A program made the position numbers and the translations under genes. The notes under the pieces were generated by a model. That model was not told where the DNA came from and did no database searches. It worked only from the letters and a program-made list of their open reading frames with translations. From JAJDIA01 sp031555145 (GTDB taxonomy: Bacteria; Bacteroidota; Bacteroidia; Bacteroidales; Tannerellaceae), in NCBI GenBank assembly GCA_031555145.1, contig JAVBUR010000032.1, positions 1-64,000 of the forward strand: a stretch of DNA of 64,000 bases, read 5' to 3'. Of this stretch, positions 37,009 through 44,526 are shown one piece after another (position 1 is the stretch's first letter; every line of letters begins with the position of its first letter).

Positions 37009-38427
37009 ATGAAAAAAATCTACATGTATGTAACGAGTGTGTATAAACGTCTTCGGGCGAAGTTTGTAATGGTTGGCCAAAGCGATTTGCCGGAAAAGCG
37101 GGAGAACCTTATCACCACACAGGCAACGTCTGTTGAGCAACAGCCGGAAACGGCACAACGCCGGTCGCCGATGGTTTCTGCCCGGCAACCCATCGCTATT
37201 CACCGGCAACCAGCCGCCTCGCCATTCCCTGAGGAAACGCTGACCGGGCAGGTGGAAAGGTTTATGATGACGGGCTACGAGTTTCGTGCCAATCAACTGA
37301 ATGATGCGACGGAGTATCGGCTGAAAAACTCAGCCGATACCTTCCGAATCCTGGGTGAGCGGGAAGAGAACTCACTTTGTATGGAGGCGCATTTGCAGGG
37401 TATCCAGTGCTGGGACAGGGATATACGGCGGTATGTACGGTCGCTGCGCGTACCGATGTATCATCCTTTCCGGGAGTTTATGAACCAGCTTCCGGCCTGG
37501 GACGGTTGTGATCGGATGGAAGCACTGGCGCGTCGGGTGTCGGGCGATGCATTGTGGATCAATGGCTTCCACCGTTGGATGCGCGCACTGACAGCGCAAT
37601 GGTTGGGCGTGGATAGTTTGCATGGGAACAGCGTCGCTCCGGTGCTGATCAGTCGTAAGCAGGGACAGCATAAATCGACCTTCTGCAAACTGCTGATTCC
37701 GGACGTGCTCCAGGCATATTACACCGATCACTATGATCTGAATGCGCAGGGCGGCGCGGTGCAGAAGTTGGCGACCTTCGGCCTGATCAACCTCGATGAG
37801 ATGGATAAGTATTCGGAAAAGAAGATGACGCTGTTGAAGAATATCATGCAGATGCCCGCGATCAATATCCGTCGAGCCCATCAGAAAAGCTACTCGGCAC
37901 TACCCCGCATTGCGTCGTTCATCGGGACTTCGAATCATCGGGATATTCTGACAGACCCGACAGGCAGCCGCCGTTTCCTCTGCGTGGAAGTAAGGGCGAA
38001 GATAGACGTCTCTTCGATTGACCACGCCCAGTTGTATGCGCAACTCAAAGCAGAACTCCATGCTGGCAAGCCCCATTGGTTTACGCCGGAGGAAGAAGCA
38101 GCCATCACCCGCCACAACCAGTTCTTCCAAAAGACAGGCCCTGATAATGACCTCTTCTTCCAACATTATAACATCCCGGAGAAAAGCCCCAGAAGCTTCC
38201 AAGCCAAAGGTAATCCAAACGTCGAACACATCGAATGGTTGTCTGCCACCGCTATCTACGAAAACCTGCGGAAACTACACCCTGCGACGATGCGCCAAAC
38301 CTCCCCCGCCCATTTCGCCAAAACCCTCACCGCCCTCGGCCTCGAACGGAGACGGACGAACCAGGCGAATGTATACCGGGTGGTGGTCGTAACGGAAGAA
38401 AAAGCAAACCTGCCGGCAAGCGCTTGA
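37009..38427 (+). CDS. VapE/VirE-type P-loop protein (DUF3874-like C terminus)
   Basis: The 472-residue protein carries the virulence-associated-E core (PF05272): FREFMNQLPAWDG, the P-loop region SRKQGQHKST (GQHKST in place of the usual GxGKST), LINLDEMDKYSEKKMTLLKN as Walker B, and SFIGTSNHRDILTDPTGSRRF as the arginine-finger region. The C terminus resembles a DUF3874 winged-helix. Phage and plasmid relatives are primase-helicases used in replication. I place the start at ATG 37009, downstream of the likely promoter, rather than upstream at 36970. It is divergent from the HU-like gene. Confidence 0.85.
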   Translation: MKKIYMYVTSVYKRLRAKFVMVGQSDLPEKRENLITTQATSVEQQPETAQRRSPMVSARQPIAIHRQPAASPFPEETLTGQVERFMMTGYEFRANQLNDATEYRLKNSADTFRILGEREENSLCMEAHLQGIQCWDRDIRRYVRSLRVPMYHPFREFMNQLPAWDGCDRMEALARRVSGDALWINGFHRWMRALTAQWLGVDSLHGNSVAPVLISRKQGQHKSTFCKLLIPDVLQAYYTDHYDLNAQGGAVQKLATFGLINLDEMDKYSEKKMTLLKNIMQMPAINIRRAHQKSYSALPRIASFIGTSNHRDILTDPTGSRRFLCVEVRAKIDVSSIDHAQLYAQLKAELHAGKPHWFTPEEEAAITRHNQFFQKTGPDNDLFFQHYNIPEKSPRSFQAKGNPNVEHIEWLSATAIYENLRKLHPATMRQTSPAHFAKTLTALGLERRRTNQANVYRVVVVTEEKANLPASA

Positions 38428-38454
38428 TAGAGCCGCCACTATCAACCTCCGTCA

Positions 38455-38550
38455 GTGGAAGGAAGCGTGGAAGGAGACGCCCCTAAACGATGCCCCTTCC
38501 ACGCTAAGTCGCTGAGTGTATGGAGAAAGTGGAAGGGTGGAATCTTCCAC
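38455..38550. repeat. GTGGAAG/CTTCCAC heptamer cluster 3' of the VapE-like gene
   Basis: Five exact heptamers (38455, 38467, 38496, 38529, 38544) plus one near-match (38537) lie within 96 bp after the stop codon, in both orientations. The same heptamer occurs beside the HU-like gene and in both 50-bp direct repeats. Confidence 0.85.
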
Positions 38551-38600
38551 ATTAGTCACACAGAGAGGCTAACATAGTCATTTTTTTCGATCCTATAGCA

Positions 38601-38636
38601 CGAAAGCCCGAGGCAACTACCTCAGGCTTTCGTTTT
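38601..38636. terminator. Bidirectional terminator between VapE-like and hicB genes
   Basis: CGAAAGCCCGAGG pairs with CCTCAGGCTTTCG (one mismatch) and is followed by TTTT on the plus strand. It is closely related to the stems at 28710 and 30825. Confidence 0.85.
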
Positions 38637-38661
38637 ATTCTCCGGACGATCGCGCGAATGA

Positions 38662-39057
38662 TCAGAAGCAGACACGGATCTGCGACAGTTCTTTCCCAAA
38701 GGCTTGAAGGGCATTTACAATCTTGTCAGTTGTCGATTTCTTGGGATTCCGGTATCCATATGCATAATCCCACAACTGTTTTTGGTTTATACCAGTAAGT
38801 TGTTTCATACCGGCAAACGAGATATACTGGGAATAGTATTTCAGAAGTCCCGATGTATGGAACACATATTCTATCTCATATTCTCCCTTCATCTCATCCG
38901 ACACTTCACCGCCTGCTTCCAAATACAAAGCGATAGCCTCCTGCAATTGTTCTTTCAGTTCTTCCAACGTATCGCCAGCACTATATATATGGGCACCTTC
39001 GATCCATACTCCGTATTGTTCTCTGCCACCTACAATAATTGCTTTTACCTTTTTCAT
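38662..39057 (-). CDS. hicB: HicB-family antitoxin with C-terminal helix-turn-helix
   Basis: The 131-residue antitoxin starts with the HicB partial RNase-H-like fold (GVWIEGAHIYSAGDTLEELK, LQEAIALYLEAGG). It ends with an XRE-like DNA-binding domain (MKQLTGINQKQLWDYAYGYR). It should neutralise the HicA toxin encoded 27 bp upstream and repress the shared promoter. It has the same length and domain order as the HicB at 62663-63058, but the sequences are clearly different. Confidence 0.88.
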   Translation of the reverse strand: MKKVKAIIVGGREQYGVWIEGAHIYSAGDTLEELKEQLQEAIALYLEAGGEVSDEMKGEYEIEYVFHTSGLLKYYSQYISFAGMKQLTGINQKQLWDYAYGYRNPKKSTTDKIVNALQAFGKELSQIRVCF

Positions 39058-39084
39058 ATCTGAATCTTTTTTAGATTACTACAT

Positions 39085-39267
39085 TTAGGATTCAATTCCC
39101 ATCCTCTTAGCCAGCGTCAACCGCAACTCTTCAACCATCTCTCTGGCACCATGATCCGGAACCACCATCCTCTTTCCATTTTTCTCATAAATAACATGGC
39201 TTCCCCGCTGCCGAACAGCGACCCAACCATTTCGCCTGATTAATCGATGAAATTCGTTGTACTTCAT
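39085..39267 (-). CDS. hicA: HicA mRNA interferase toxin
   Basis: A 60-residue double-stranded-RNA-binding-fold toxin of standard HicA size. The catalytic histidine is H24 in RQRGSHVIYEKNGKR, followed by the typical VVPDHG segment and KRMGI C terminus. HicA cleaves mRNA when free of HicB. It is the first gene of the hicAB pair, with promoter and palindromic operator just upstream. Confidence 0.9.
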   Translation of the reverse strand: MKYNEFHRLIRRNGWVAVRQRGSHVIYEKNGKRMVVPDHGAREMVEELRLTLAKRMGIES

Positions 39268-39297
39268 AATACCATAGTATAAGTTTTGTTCTTCTTA

Positions 39298-39317
39298 CAA
39301 ATGTAGGAAATATTTCC
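39298..39317 (-). promoter_or_regulatory. hicAB promoter with palindromic operator
   Basis: On the minus strand TACATTTG (39298-39305, full -7 match) is directly preceded by the perfect 12-bp palindrome GGAAATATTTCC (39306-39317). The palindrome sits in the promoter spacer, where HicB binding would block RNA polymerase. It lies 31 bp before the hicA start. Confidence 0.7.
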
Positions 39318-39340
39318 CACAAATAAACAGATTAGTTGTT

Positions 39341-39390
39341 CTTTTTTGCGCACGCACGCGCTTCCACCCTCCACGATTCGGGCTCGGCAA
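39341..39390. repeat. Right 50-bp direct repeat of the HU/VapE locus
   Basis: Partner of 35831-35880 (43/50 identical, same orientation). It contains CTTCCAC (39361-39367) and is followed by GTGGAAG (39392-39398). Both repeats are followed further on by GTGAAAGGA, so the similarity may extend with a gap. The rest of 39268-39490 holds only the hicAB promoter and no gene. Confidence 0.85.
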
Positions 39391-39490
39391 AGTGGAAGTG
39401 TGAAAGGATAAACTATATTATGCTTAGATAAAGGGGGAGAGTATCACCCTATGATTTACCTGTTTACAACAAAGATAATGTTTTTTCTGT

Positions 39491-39754
39491 ATGATGATCC
39501 TACGGAGATTATCCGTAACTATAGCAGTCAGTTGGTATGATTTCAAACAGAGCACAGGCAATGCTGCCCGTTTGTATTACGAGCAAGAACATATTACGAT
39601 GCTGAAAGAATGTATGCCTGATGGCTACAATGCTGAAACAATGAAGTACTTTGTACCGATGACAATGTCGGCCGACGGAGCGTATATTATCAGCTATATC
39701 TACCCAGATAATGATGAGAATCCGGTAATTGTTTTAGCTAAACTAAAAGAATAG
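39491..39754 (+). CDS. Small hypothetical protein, possibly a gene remnant
   Basis: An 87-codon frame (MMILRRLSVTIAVSWYDFKQ...) with no signal peptide and no motif I recognise. The second half (MSADGAYIISYIYPDNDENP) reads like the tail of a longer domain. It lies just outside the right 50-bp repeat and 5 bp from the end of the convergent outer-membrane protein gene. It may be a genuine small protein or the 3' end of a gene cut by the insertion of the neighbouring locus. Confidence 0.4.
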   Translation: MMILRRLSVTIAVSWYDFKQSTGNAARLYYEQEHITMLKECMPDGYNAETMKYFVPMTMSADGAYIISYIYPDNDENPVIVLAKLKE

Positions 39755-39759
39755 GATAC

Positions 39760-40488
39760 TTAAAAACAGATATCAAGTCCGGCAGAAAAACCGATTCGGT
39801 TCATTTTGCGTGGGTTGTCGATTGTTACAGGCTGTCCGGTAAGAAAATTTGTAGAATGCTGTTTATCAGCAGAAGCAAACATACCGTTGCCATACACCCC
39901 AATACCCAGAAAAGGCAGTATTCGATATCGGATGCCGGCAGAGAACATCACACCAATGGTATTACTCTTCATATCGTTATGGCCATAAACAGCAGTATTC
40001 GAAGATCCCCCCAAACTTAATCCATCAGGCTCAAGCTGATCAACCACACGATAGACCTCCTGCAGATCTGAAAGTGTATTTCGCACGTATCCCAGGCTGA
40101 TATTAACAGGGATTTCCCATTTGGTATGGCCTAACATCCACCGGCCATACAATGCCGGACCAATAAAGTGGGTGGCCTCTTTCATCGTATACCCATATAT
40201 AGTATTCGGGCGAAGCAATCCGACACCTTCATCCTTGGCAGAGAAGAAATGATACTTCAAGCCAACGCCATAATTCTTTGTGAAAAAGTAGGCACCGTCA
40301 AAAGTCCCGCTCCATTTATGGGCAAAGGGAAGCCTAAAATCAGGATCCACACCTACCGTATTAGATGTTCCAATCGGATAATCAACACCTGCATGAAATG
40401 ACAAGTCTATCTTTTTGAAGTTTGCCTCCTGAGCAAACAGATAACAGCTTGCCAGTAAAGAGATAATGGTTAGACTGATTCTACACAT
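39760..40488 (-). CDS. Outer-membrane beta-barrel protein
   Basis: The 242-residue product has a signal peptide (cleavage near CYLFAQ) followed by alternating amphipathic strands (KIDLSFHAGVDYPIG, YFFTKNYGVGLKYHFF, NRIGFSAGLDICF) ending in an aromatic residue. This is the pattern of small OmpW/OmpX-like or porin-family barrels. Function unknown. A -7 box TATATTTG (40514-40521, minus strand) lies 26 nt upstream. The gene is divergent from the lipoprotein gene at 40601. Confidence 0.75.
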   Translation of the reverse strand: MCRISLTIISLLASCYLFAQEANFKKIDLSFHAGVDYPIGTSNTVGVDPDFRLPFAHKWSGTFDGAYFFTKNYGVGLKYHFFSAKDEGVGLLRPNTIYGYTMKEATHFIGPALYGRWMLGHTKWEIPVNISLGYVRNTLSDLQEVYRVVDQLEPDGLSLGGSSNTAVYGHNDMKSNTIGVMFSAGIRYRILPFLGIGVYGNGMFASADKQHSTNFLTGQPVTIDNPRKMNRIGFSAGLDICF

Positions 40489-40564
40489 AAGATTGGTTGT
40501 TTATTTTAGAAGCCAAATATACAACCGATTTAACCGACAACTGCTCTATTTTCAGAATTTTCAT

Positions 40565-40572
40565 TATCTTTG
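40565..40572 (+). promoter_or_regulatory. -7 box of the DUF1349-like lipoprotein gene
   Basis: TATCTTTG matches TAnnTTTG and lies 28 nt before ATG 40601. It excludes the longer open frame that starts at 40466. Confidence 0.5.
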
Positions 40573-40600
40573 GGCGGAACGTAATAACGCTATATACACC

Positions 40601-41233
40601 ATGAGTAAAACCATCACACAAAAGATCGCTCTCTGCCTGATGAGCCTGTTGTTTATCTGTTCCGGATGCCACAAAGGATTCCTGTTTGAAGGAGCAGCGG
40701 ATATCGGCGATGTGAAGATGCCCGGACATATGGCATACACAAAAGCCGACGATACCTATGCACTTACTGCCGCCGGGCTGAACATCTGGAATGAAGCCGA
40801 CGCCTTCTTTATGACCTGGAAAAAGGTATCGGGCAATTTCAGCATGCGCGCCGATATTGCCTTTGAAGGGGAAGGGGTCAACGCACATCGCAAACTGGGT
40901 ATCATGATACGGGAGAAACTGACAGCCGGTTCCCGTTATGCCGACGTTGCTATCCATGGCGACGGCCTCACCTCTTTGCAGTATCGCGATGAAGAGAATG
41001 GGATCACTAAAGAAGAAGTGTCTGAAAACAAAGCCCCTACCCGTATCTACCTCGAACGAAAAGGAAATATGATCCTGATCAAGACCGGACACAGCAACCT
41101 GCCCGAAAAGGCAGATGCCAGCATTGAGATTGAACTGTCGGAGGAATGTTATGTGGGACTGTTTATGTGCTCACATGAAGACAACGTTCAGGAAACAGGC
41201 TATTTCCGGAATGTGAATTTCAAGAAGTTTTAA
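40601..41233 (+). CDS. DUF1349 / concanavalin-like lipoprotein
   Basis: The 211-residue lipoprotein (lipobox FICSGC) has a jelly-roll domain: LNIWNEADAFFMTWKKVSGN, FSMRADIAFEGEG, KLGIMIREKL and VGLFMCSHEDN. This is the DUF1349 pattern also seen in the C-terminal beta-sandwich of GH43 enzymes and in TolB-associated proteins. It probably binds sugar or protein at the cell envelope. It has its own promoter and is convergent with the CorC-like gene. Confidence 0.78.
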   Translation: MSKTITQKIALCLMSLLFICSGCHKGFLFEGAADIGDVKMPGHMAYTKADDTYALTAAGLNIWNEADAFFMTWKKVSGNFSMRADIAFEGEGVNAHRKLGIMIREKLTAGSRYADVAIHGDGLTSLQYRDEENGITKEEVSENKAPTRIYLERKGNMILIKTGHSNLPEKADASIEIELSEECYVGLFMCSHEDNVQETGYFRNVNFKKF

Positions 41234-41246
41234 GATGAACTAATGA

Positions 41247-42515
41247 TCAATCAACCTTCTTCACCAGCACCTTATCGATACGGGCGCCGTCCATATCGAC
41301 GATTTCCAATACGAAGTTGAGCCAGGAAAGAGTCTCTCCTTCCCGGGGAATATGTTCAAGGATTTCGAGGATAAGGCCGCTGAGTGTATTATAGTCGTGA
41401 TCTGCATACAGGTCTTCCAGGTCAAAGTAGGCAAGGAAGTCGTAGAAAGATAACTGTCCGTCTACCAGCCAGGAGCCGTCGGCGCGTTCGATGATATCCG
41501 CTTCTTCACCGGCTTCGGGAACCTGACCGATCAGTCCTTCCATAATATCTTTCAGGGTGACGATTCCTTGTATACCGCCATATTCGTCGGTTACAATCCC
41601 ATAATTCACGCGTAATTGTTTGAACTGGGCAAGGGCGTTATACACACTCTGGTTCTCGGGCATGTAGACGGGGGCACGCATGACTTGTTTTAATGAAAAT
41701 TCAGGACTGTCGATATGCAGGAACAACTCTTTGAGGGAAACGACTCCTTGTATATCATCCAGTTTGTCGTCGGCTACAGGGTAGACGTTAAAGAGGTTTT
41801 CCTGCACTTTGGCGCGGATCGTCTCGGAGGTATCAGCTACATCCAGCCAAACAATATCGCTACGATGGGTCATGATCGACGCTACATCACGGTCGCCGAG
41901 GTTGAATACGCGTTCCACGATATCCTGTTCCACCTCCTGCACTTCGCCTCCATCCAATCCTTCCTTGACGATAGCCTTGATTTCTTCTTCTGTCACCTTA
42001 CTCTCTTCGATGCGGTTCAAGCCCAGCAAGCCGGCAAATAGCGATGTACTCTTCGATAACAGCCATACAACAGGAGTGGCTATACGCGAAAGGATATGCA
42101 TCGGCTTGGCTACCGCCATGGCTACCTTCTCTGCCCATCCCATACCGATACGTTTCGGCACCAGTTCACCGAGGATAAGGGTGAGGTAAGTGACAAGAAT
42201 AACAATGATGGTCTGTGCCAGCAGCAAAGCATGGGGAGCTAATGCCGGCACCTGAGCTAACACAACAGCAAAATCGCCGGCAAAGGCTTCACCGGAATAC
42301 AACCCTGTCAGGATACCGATCAGTGTGATGCCTATCTGTATGGTGGAAAGGAACCGGTCCGGTTCGTTCGCCAATTGAAGCGCTCGCTGTGCGGATTTGT
42401 TCCCTCGCTTAGCTTCCAGCTCTAGTCGTGTTTTACGGGCTGAGACAAGAGCTATCTCAGACATGGAGAAAAGGCCGTTCAATAGAATCAGGCCGATAAT
42501 GATGACAATTTCCAT
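41247..42515 (-). CDS. CNNM/CorC-type membrane protein (hemolysin C family)
   Basis: The 422-residue protein has an N-terminal DUF21 membrane domain (IVIIIGLILLNGLFSMSEIALVSARK, about 1-190). A CBS pair follows (about 205-330, with IMTHRSDIVWLDVADTSETI), then a CorC_HlyC domain at the end. Relatives export Mg2+ or other divalent cations. ATG 42515 is preferred over the longer frame because a -7 box lies at 42544-42551. It is divergent from pheS. Confidence 0.88.
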   Translation of the reverse strand: MEIVIIIGLILLNGLFSMSEIALVSARKTRLELEAKRGNKSAQRALQLANEPDRFLSTIQIGITLIGILTGLYSGEAFAGDFAVVLAQVPALAPHALLLAQTIIVILVTYLTLILGELVPKRIGMGWAEKVAMAVAKPMHILSRIATPVVWLLSKSTSLFAGLLGLNRIEESKVTEEEIKAIVKEGLDGGEVQEVEQDIVERVFNLGDRDVASIMTHRSDIVWLDVADTSETIRAKVQENLFNVYPVADDKLDDIQGVVSLKELFLHIDSPEFSLKQVMRAPVYMPENQSVYNALAQFKQLRVNYGIVTDEYGGIQGIVTLKDIMEGLIGQVPEAGEEADIIERADGSWLVDGQLSFYDFLAYFDLEDLYADHDYNTLSGLILEILEHIPREGETLSWLNFVLEIVDMDGARIDKVLVKKVD

Positions 42516-42543
42516 TTCGGATGGTCGTAGGTTGATTACCCTG

Positions 42544-42551
42544 CGAAGATA
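42544..42551 (-). promoter_or_regulatory. -7 box of the CorC-like gene
   Basis: TATCTTCG on the minus strand, one base off TAnnTTTG, lies 28 nt before ATG 42515. Confidence 0.45.
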
Positions 42552-42578
42552 CGTATAATAAAAAACTACCACAAACAA

Positions 42579-42608
42579 TTGCTTGCTAAAAAGAAAGACG
42601 TAACTTTG
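42579..42608 (+). promoter_or_regulatory. pheS promoter
   Basis: TTG (42579-42581), 19 nt spacer, TAACTTTG (42601-42608). This is a near-ideal Bacteroidetes promoter, 27 nt before the pheS ATG. Confidence 0.7.
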
Positions 42609-42635
42609 CACATCGAATAAAAAAAGACGTACACA

Positions 42636-43655
42636 ATGCTGGATAAGATTAAAGCACTGCTTGCAGAGGTTGAAACGATGACGGCCGGCAATGCCGACGA
42701 ACTGGAAACATTACGTATCAAGTATCTCAGTAAAAAAGGAGAGATCTCGACACTGATGAATGATTTCCGTAACGTAGCCGCCGACCAGAAACGCGAAGTG
42801 GGTATGTTCCTGAATCAACTCAAGGAAAGCGCCCAGAACAAGATCAACGATATTAAGCAGGGTTTTGACAATGAACAGTCATCCAACGATGATATCGACC
42901 TCACTCGTACCGCTTATCCTATTCCACTCGGTACCCGCCATCCGATTTCGCTCGTAAAGAGAGAGATTTGCGATATCTTCGGTCGTCTCGGTTTTAGTAT
43001 TGCGGAAGGCCCCGAGATCGAAGACGACTGGCATGTGTTTACGTCGCTCAACTTCGCGGAAGACCATCCGGCACGGGATATGCAGGACACCTTCTTCTTC
43101 GGCCACCAGCCCGATGTATTGCTTCGCACGCATACTTCTTCCGTACAGACGCGTGTGATGGAAAAGACACAACCGCCTATCCGCATCATCTGCCCGGGAC
43201 GTGTATATCGCAACGAGGCTATTTCCTACCGTGCCCACTGCTTCTTCCATCAGGTAGAAGCCCTGTATATAGATAAAGATGTGTCGTTTGCCGACCTCAA
43301 ACAGGCGTTGTTATTCTTCGCCAAAGAGATGTTCGGACAAGACACCAAGATACGACTGCGTCCCTCCTACTTCCCCTTCACCGAACCGTCGGCCGAAATG
43401 GATATCTCCTGTAACCTTTGCGGAGGTAAAGGATGTCCGTTCTGCAAACACACCGGATGGGTGGAAATCCTTGGATGCGGCATGGTTGACCCGAACGTAC
43501 TCGACAACTGCGGCATAGACAGCAATGTTTATTCCGGTTATGCCTTGGGTATGGGTATCGAACGAATCACCAACCTGAAATATCAGGTCAAAGACTTACG
43601 CATGTTCTCAGAAAACGATATCAGTTTCCTGAAACAATTTGAATCCGCCAATTGA
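42636..43655 (+). CDS. pheS: Phenylalanine-tRNA ligase alpha subunit
   Basis: The 339-residue class II synthetase subunit has an N-terminal coiled coil. Motif-level matches are HPARDMQDTFFF, GRVYRNEAISYRAHCFFHQ (motif 2), EPSAEMDISC and the motif 3 region GMGIERI. A zinc-ribbon-like CNLCGGKGCPFCKHTGW lies before motif 3, as in many bacterial PheS. It pairs with PheT, which is not adjacent here. It has its own promoter and a hairpin after the stop. Confidence 0.95.
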   Translation: MLDKIKALLAEVETMTAGNADELETLRIKYLSKKGEISTLMNDFRNVAADQKREVGMFLNQLKESAQNKINDIKQGFDNEQSSNDDIDLTRTAYPIPLGTRHPISLVKREICDIFGRLGFSIAEGPEIEDDWHVFTSLNFAEDHPARDMQDTFFFGHQPDVLLRTHTSSVQTRVMEKTQPPIRIICPGRVYRNEAISYRAHCFFHQVEALYIDKDVSFADLKQALLFFAKEMFGQDTKIRLRPSYFPFTEPSAEMDISCNLCGGKGCPFCKHTGWVEILGCGMVDPNVLDNCGIDSNVYSGYALGMGIERITNLKYQVKDLRMFSENDISFLKQFESAN

Positions 43656-43679
43656 CGTTGGATAGCCGACTAATACCAG

Positions 43680-43707
43680 CCCCCGGGCTTTAACCCTTGC
43701 CCGGGGG
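43680..43707 (+). terminator. GC-rich hairpin after pheS
   Basis: CCCCCGGGC (43680-43688) pairs with GCCCGGGGG (43699-43707). The stem is strong but followed by GAAAAC rather than T residues, so termination may be partial and nth may be reached by read-through. Confidence 0.5.
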
Positions 43708-43743
43708 AAAACACTGTGATTTTCTTGTAACCTCCCCCACCGT

Positions 43744-44382
43744 ATGCGAAAAGAAGAACGATATAAAGGAGTGATCGACTGGTTCGTCCAAAACGTGCCG
43801 GTTGCCGAAACGGAATTGCATTACAAGGATCCCTACCAATTGCTGATTGCCGTTATCCTCTCGGCACAGTGTACCGACAAACGGATTAATCAGGTAACCC
43901 CTGCCTTATATGAGGCCTTCCCTACTCCCGAAGTGATGGCGGCTTCTACGCCCGAAGTGGTGTATGAGTATATTAAAAGTGTTTCGTATCCAAACAACAA
44001 AGCCAAACACCTGGTTGGCATGGCGAAGATGTTGGTATCCGAATTCGGCGGCGTAGTTCCTTCCGACCGGAAAGAGTTGGAAAAGTTACCCGGCGTAGGA
44101 CGCAAAACGGCCAATGTGATCGCTTCCGTCGTCTTTAATATCCCCGCCATGGCTGTAGATACCCATGTGTTCCGCGTATCCAACCGCATCGGCCTCACCA
44201 ACAACAGCAAAACTCCGTTGGAAACAGAACGGGAACTCATCAAGCACATCCCCGAATCTCTTATTCCTCGCGCCCACCACTGGCTGATCCTGCACGGCCG
44301 TTACATCTGTACCGCCCGCAGTCCCAAATGCGAGGAATGCGGTCTGAAACCCTGGTGCAAATACTTTCTTTCCAGGAAATAA
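43744..44382 (+). CDS. nth: Endonuclease III (DNA glycosylase/AP lyase)
   Basis: The 212-residue base-excision repair enzyme has the helix-hairpin-helix LPGVGRKTANVIAS with the catalytic lysine, VDTHVFRVSNR with the catalytic aspartate, and the C-terminal 4Fe-4S motif CTARSPKCEECGLKPWC (C-x6-C-x2-C-x5-C). It removes oxidised pyrimidines. All key residues are present and the length is normal. Confidence 0.95.
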   Translation: MRKEERYKGVIDWFVQNVPVAETELHYKDPYQLLIAVILSAQCTDKRINQVTPALYEAFPTPEVMAASTPEVVYEYIKSVSYPNNKAKHLVGMAKMLVSEFGGVVPSDRKELEKLPGVGRKTANVIASVVFNIPAMAVDTHVFRVSNRIGLTNNSKTPLETERELIKHIPESLIPRAHHWLILHGRYICTARSPKCEECGLKPWCKYFLSRK

Positions 44383-44479
44383 GAACAGACTGGCTATAGT
44401 ACATCAAGAACAGGATTGTATTTAGTTGACAAAACCTTCCTGTTGGTTGATTTTATTTTTATGCTGTTACCCTACCTGT

Positions 44480-44516
44480 TACTTTTGACTATCAGTTAAA
44501 GTAACATCAGTTAAAG
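44480..44516 (+). promoter_or_regulatory. Promoter and 15-bp-spaced repeat before the DUF4890 gene
   Basis: TACTTTTG (44480-44487) matches TAnnTTTG. ATCAGTTAAAG occurs twice just downstream (44491-44501 and 44506-44516). The repeats overlap the likely start of transcription and could be a regulator site. Confidence 0.5.
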
Positions 44517-44526
44517 CCGTAAGAAT

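Noticed and set aside
35831..39398. Integrated prophage or conjugative element
   Set aside because: No integrase, transposase, relaxase or structural gene is present, so only a small non-autonomous element can be argued.
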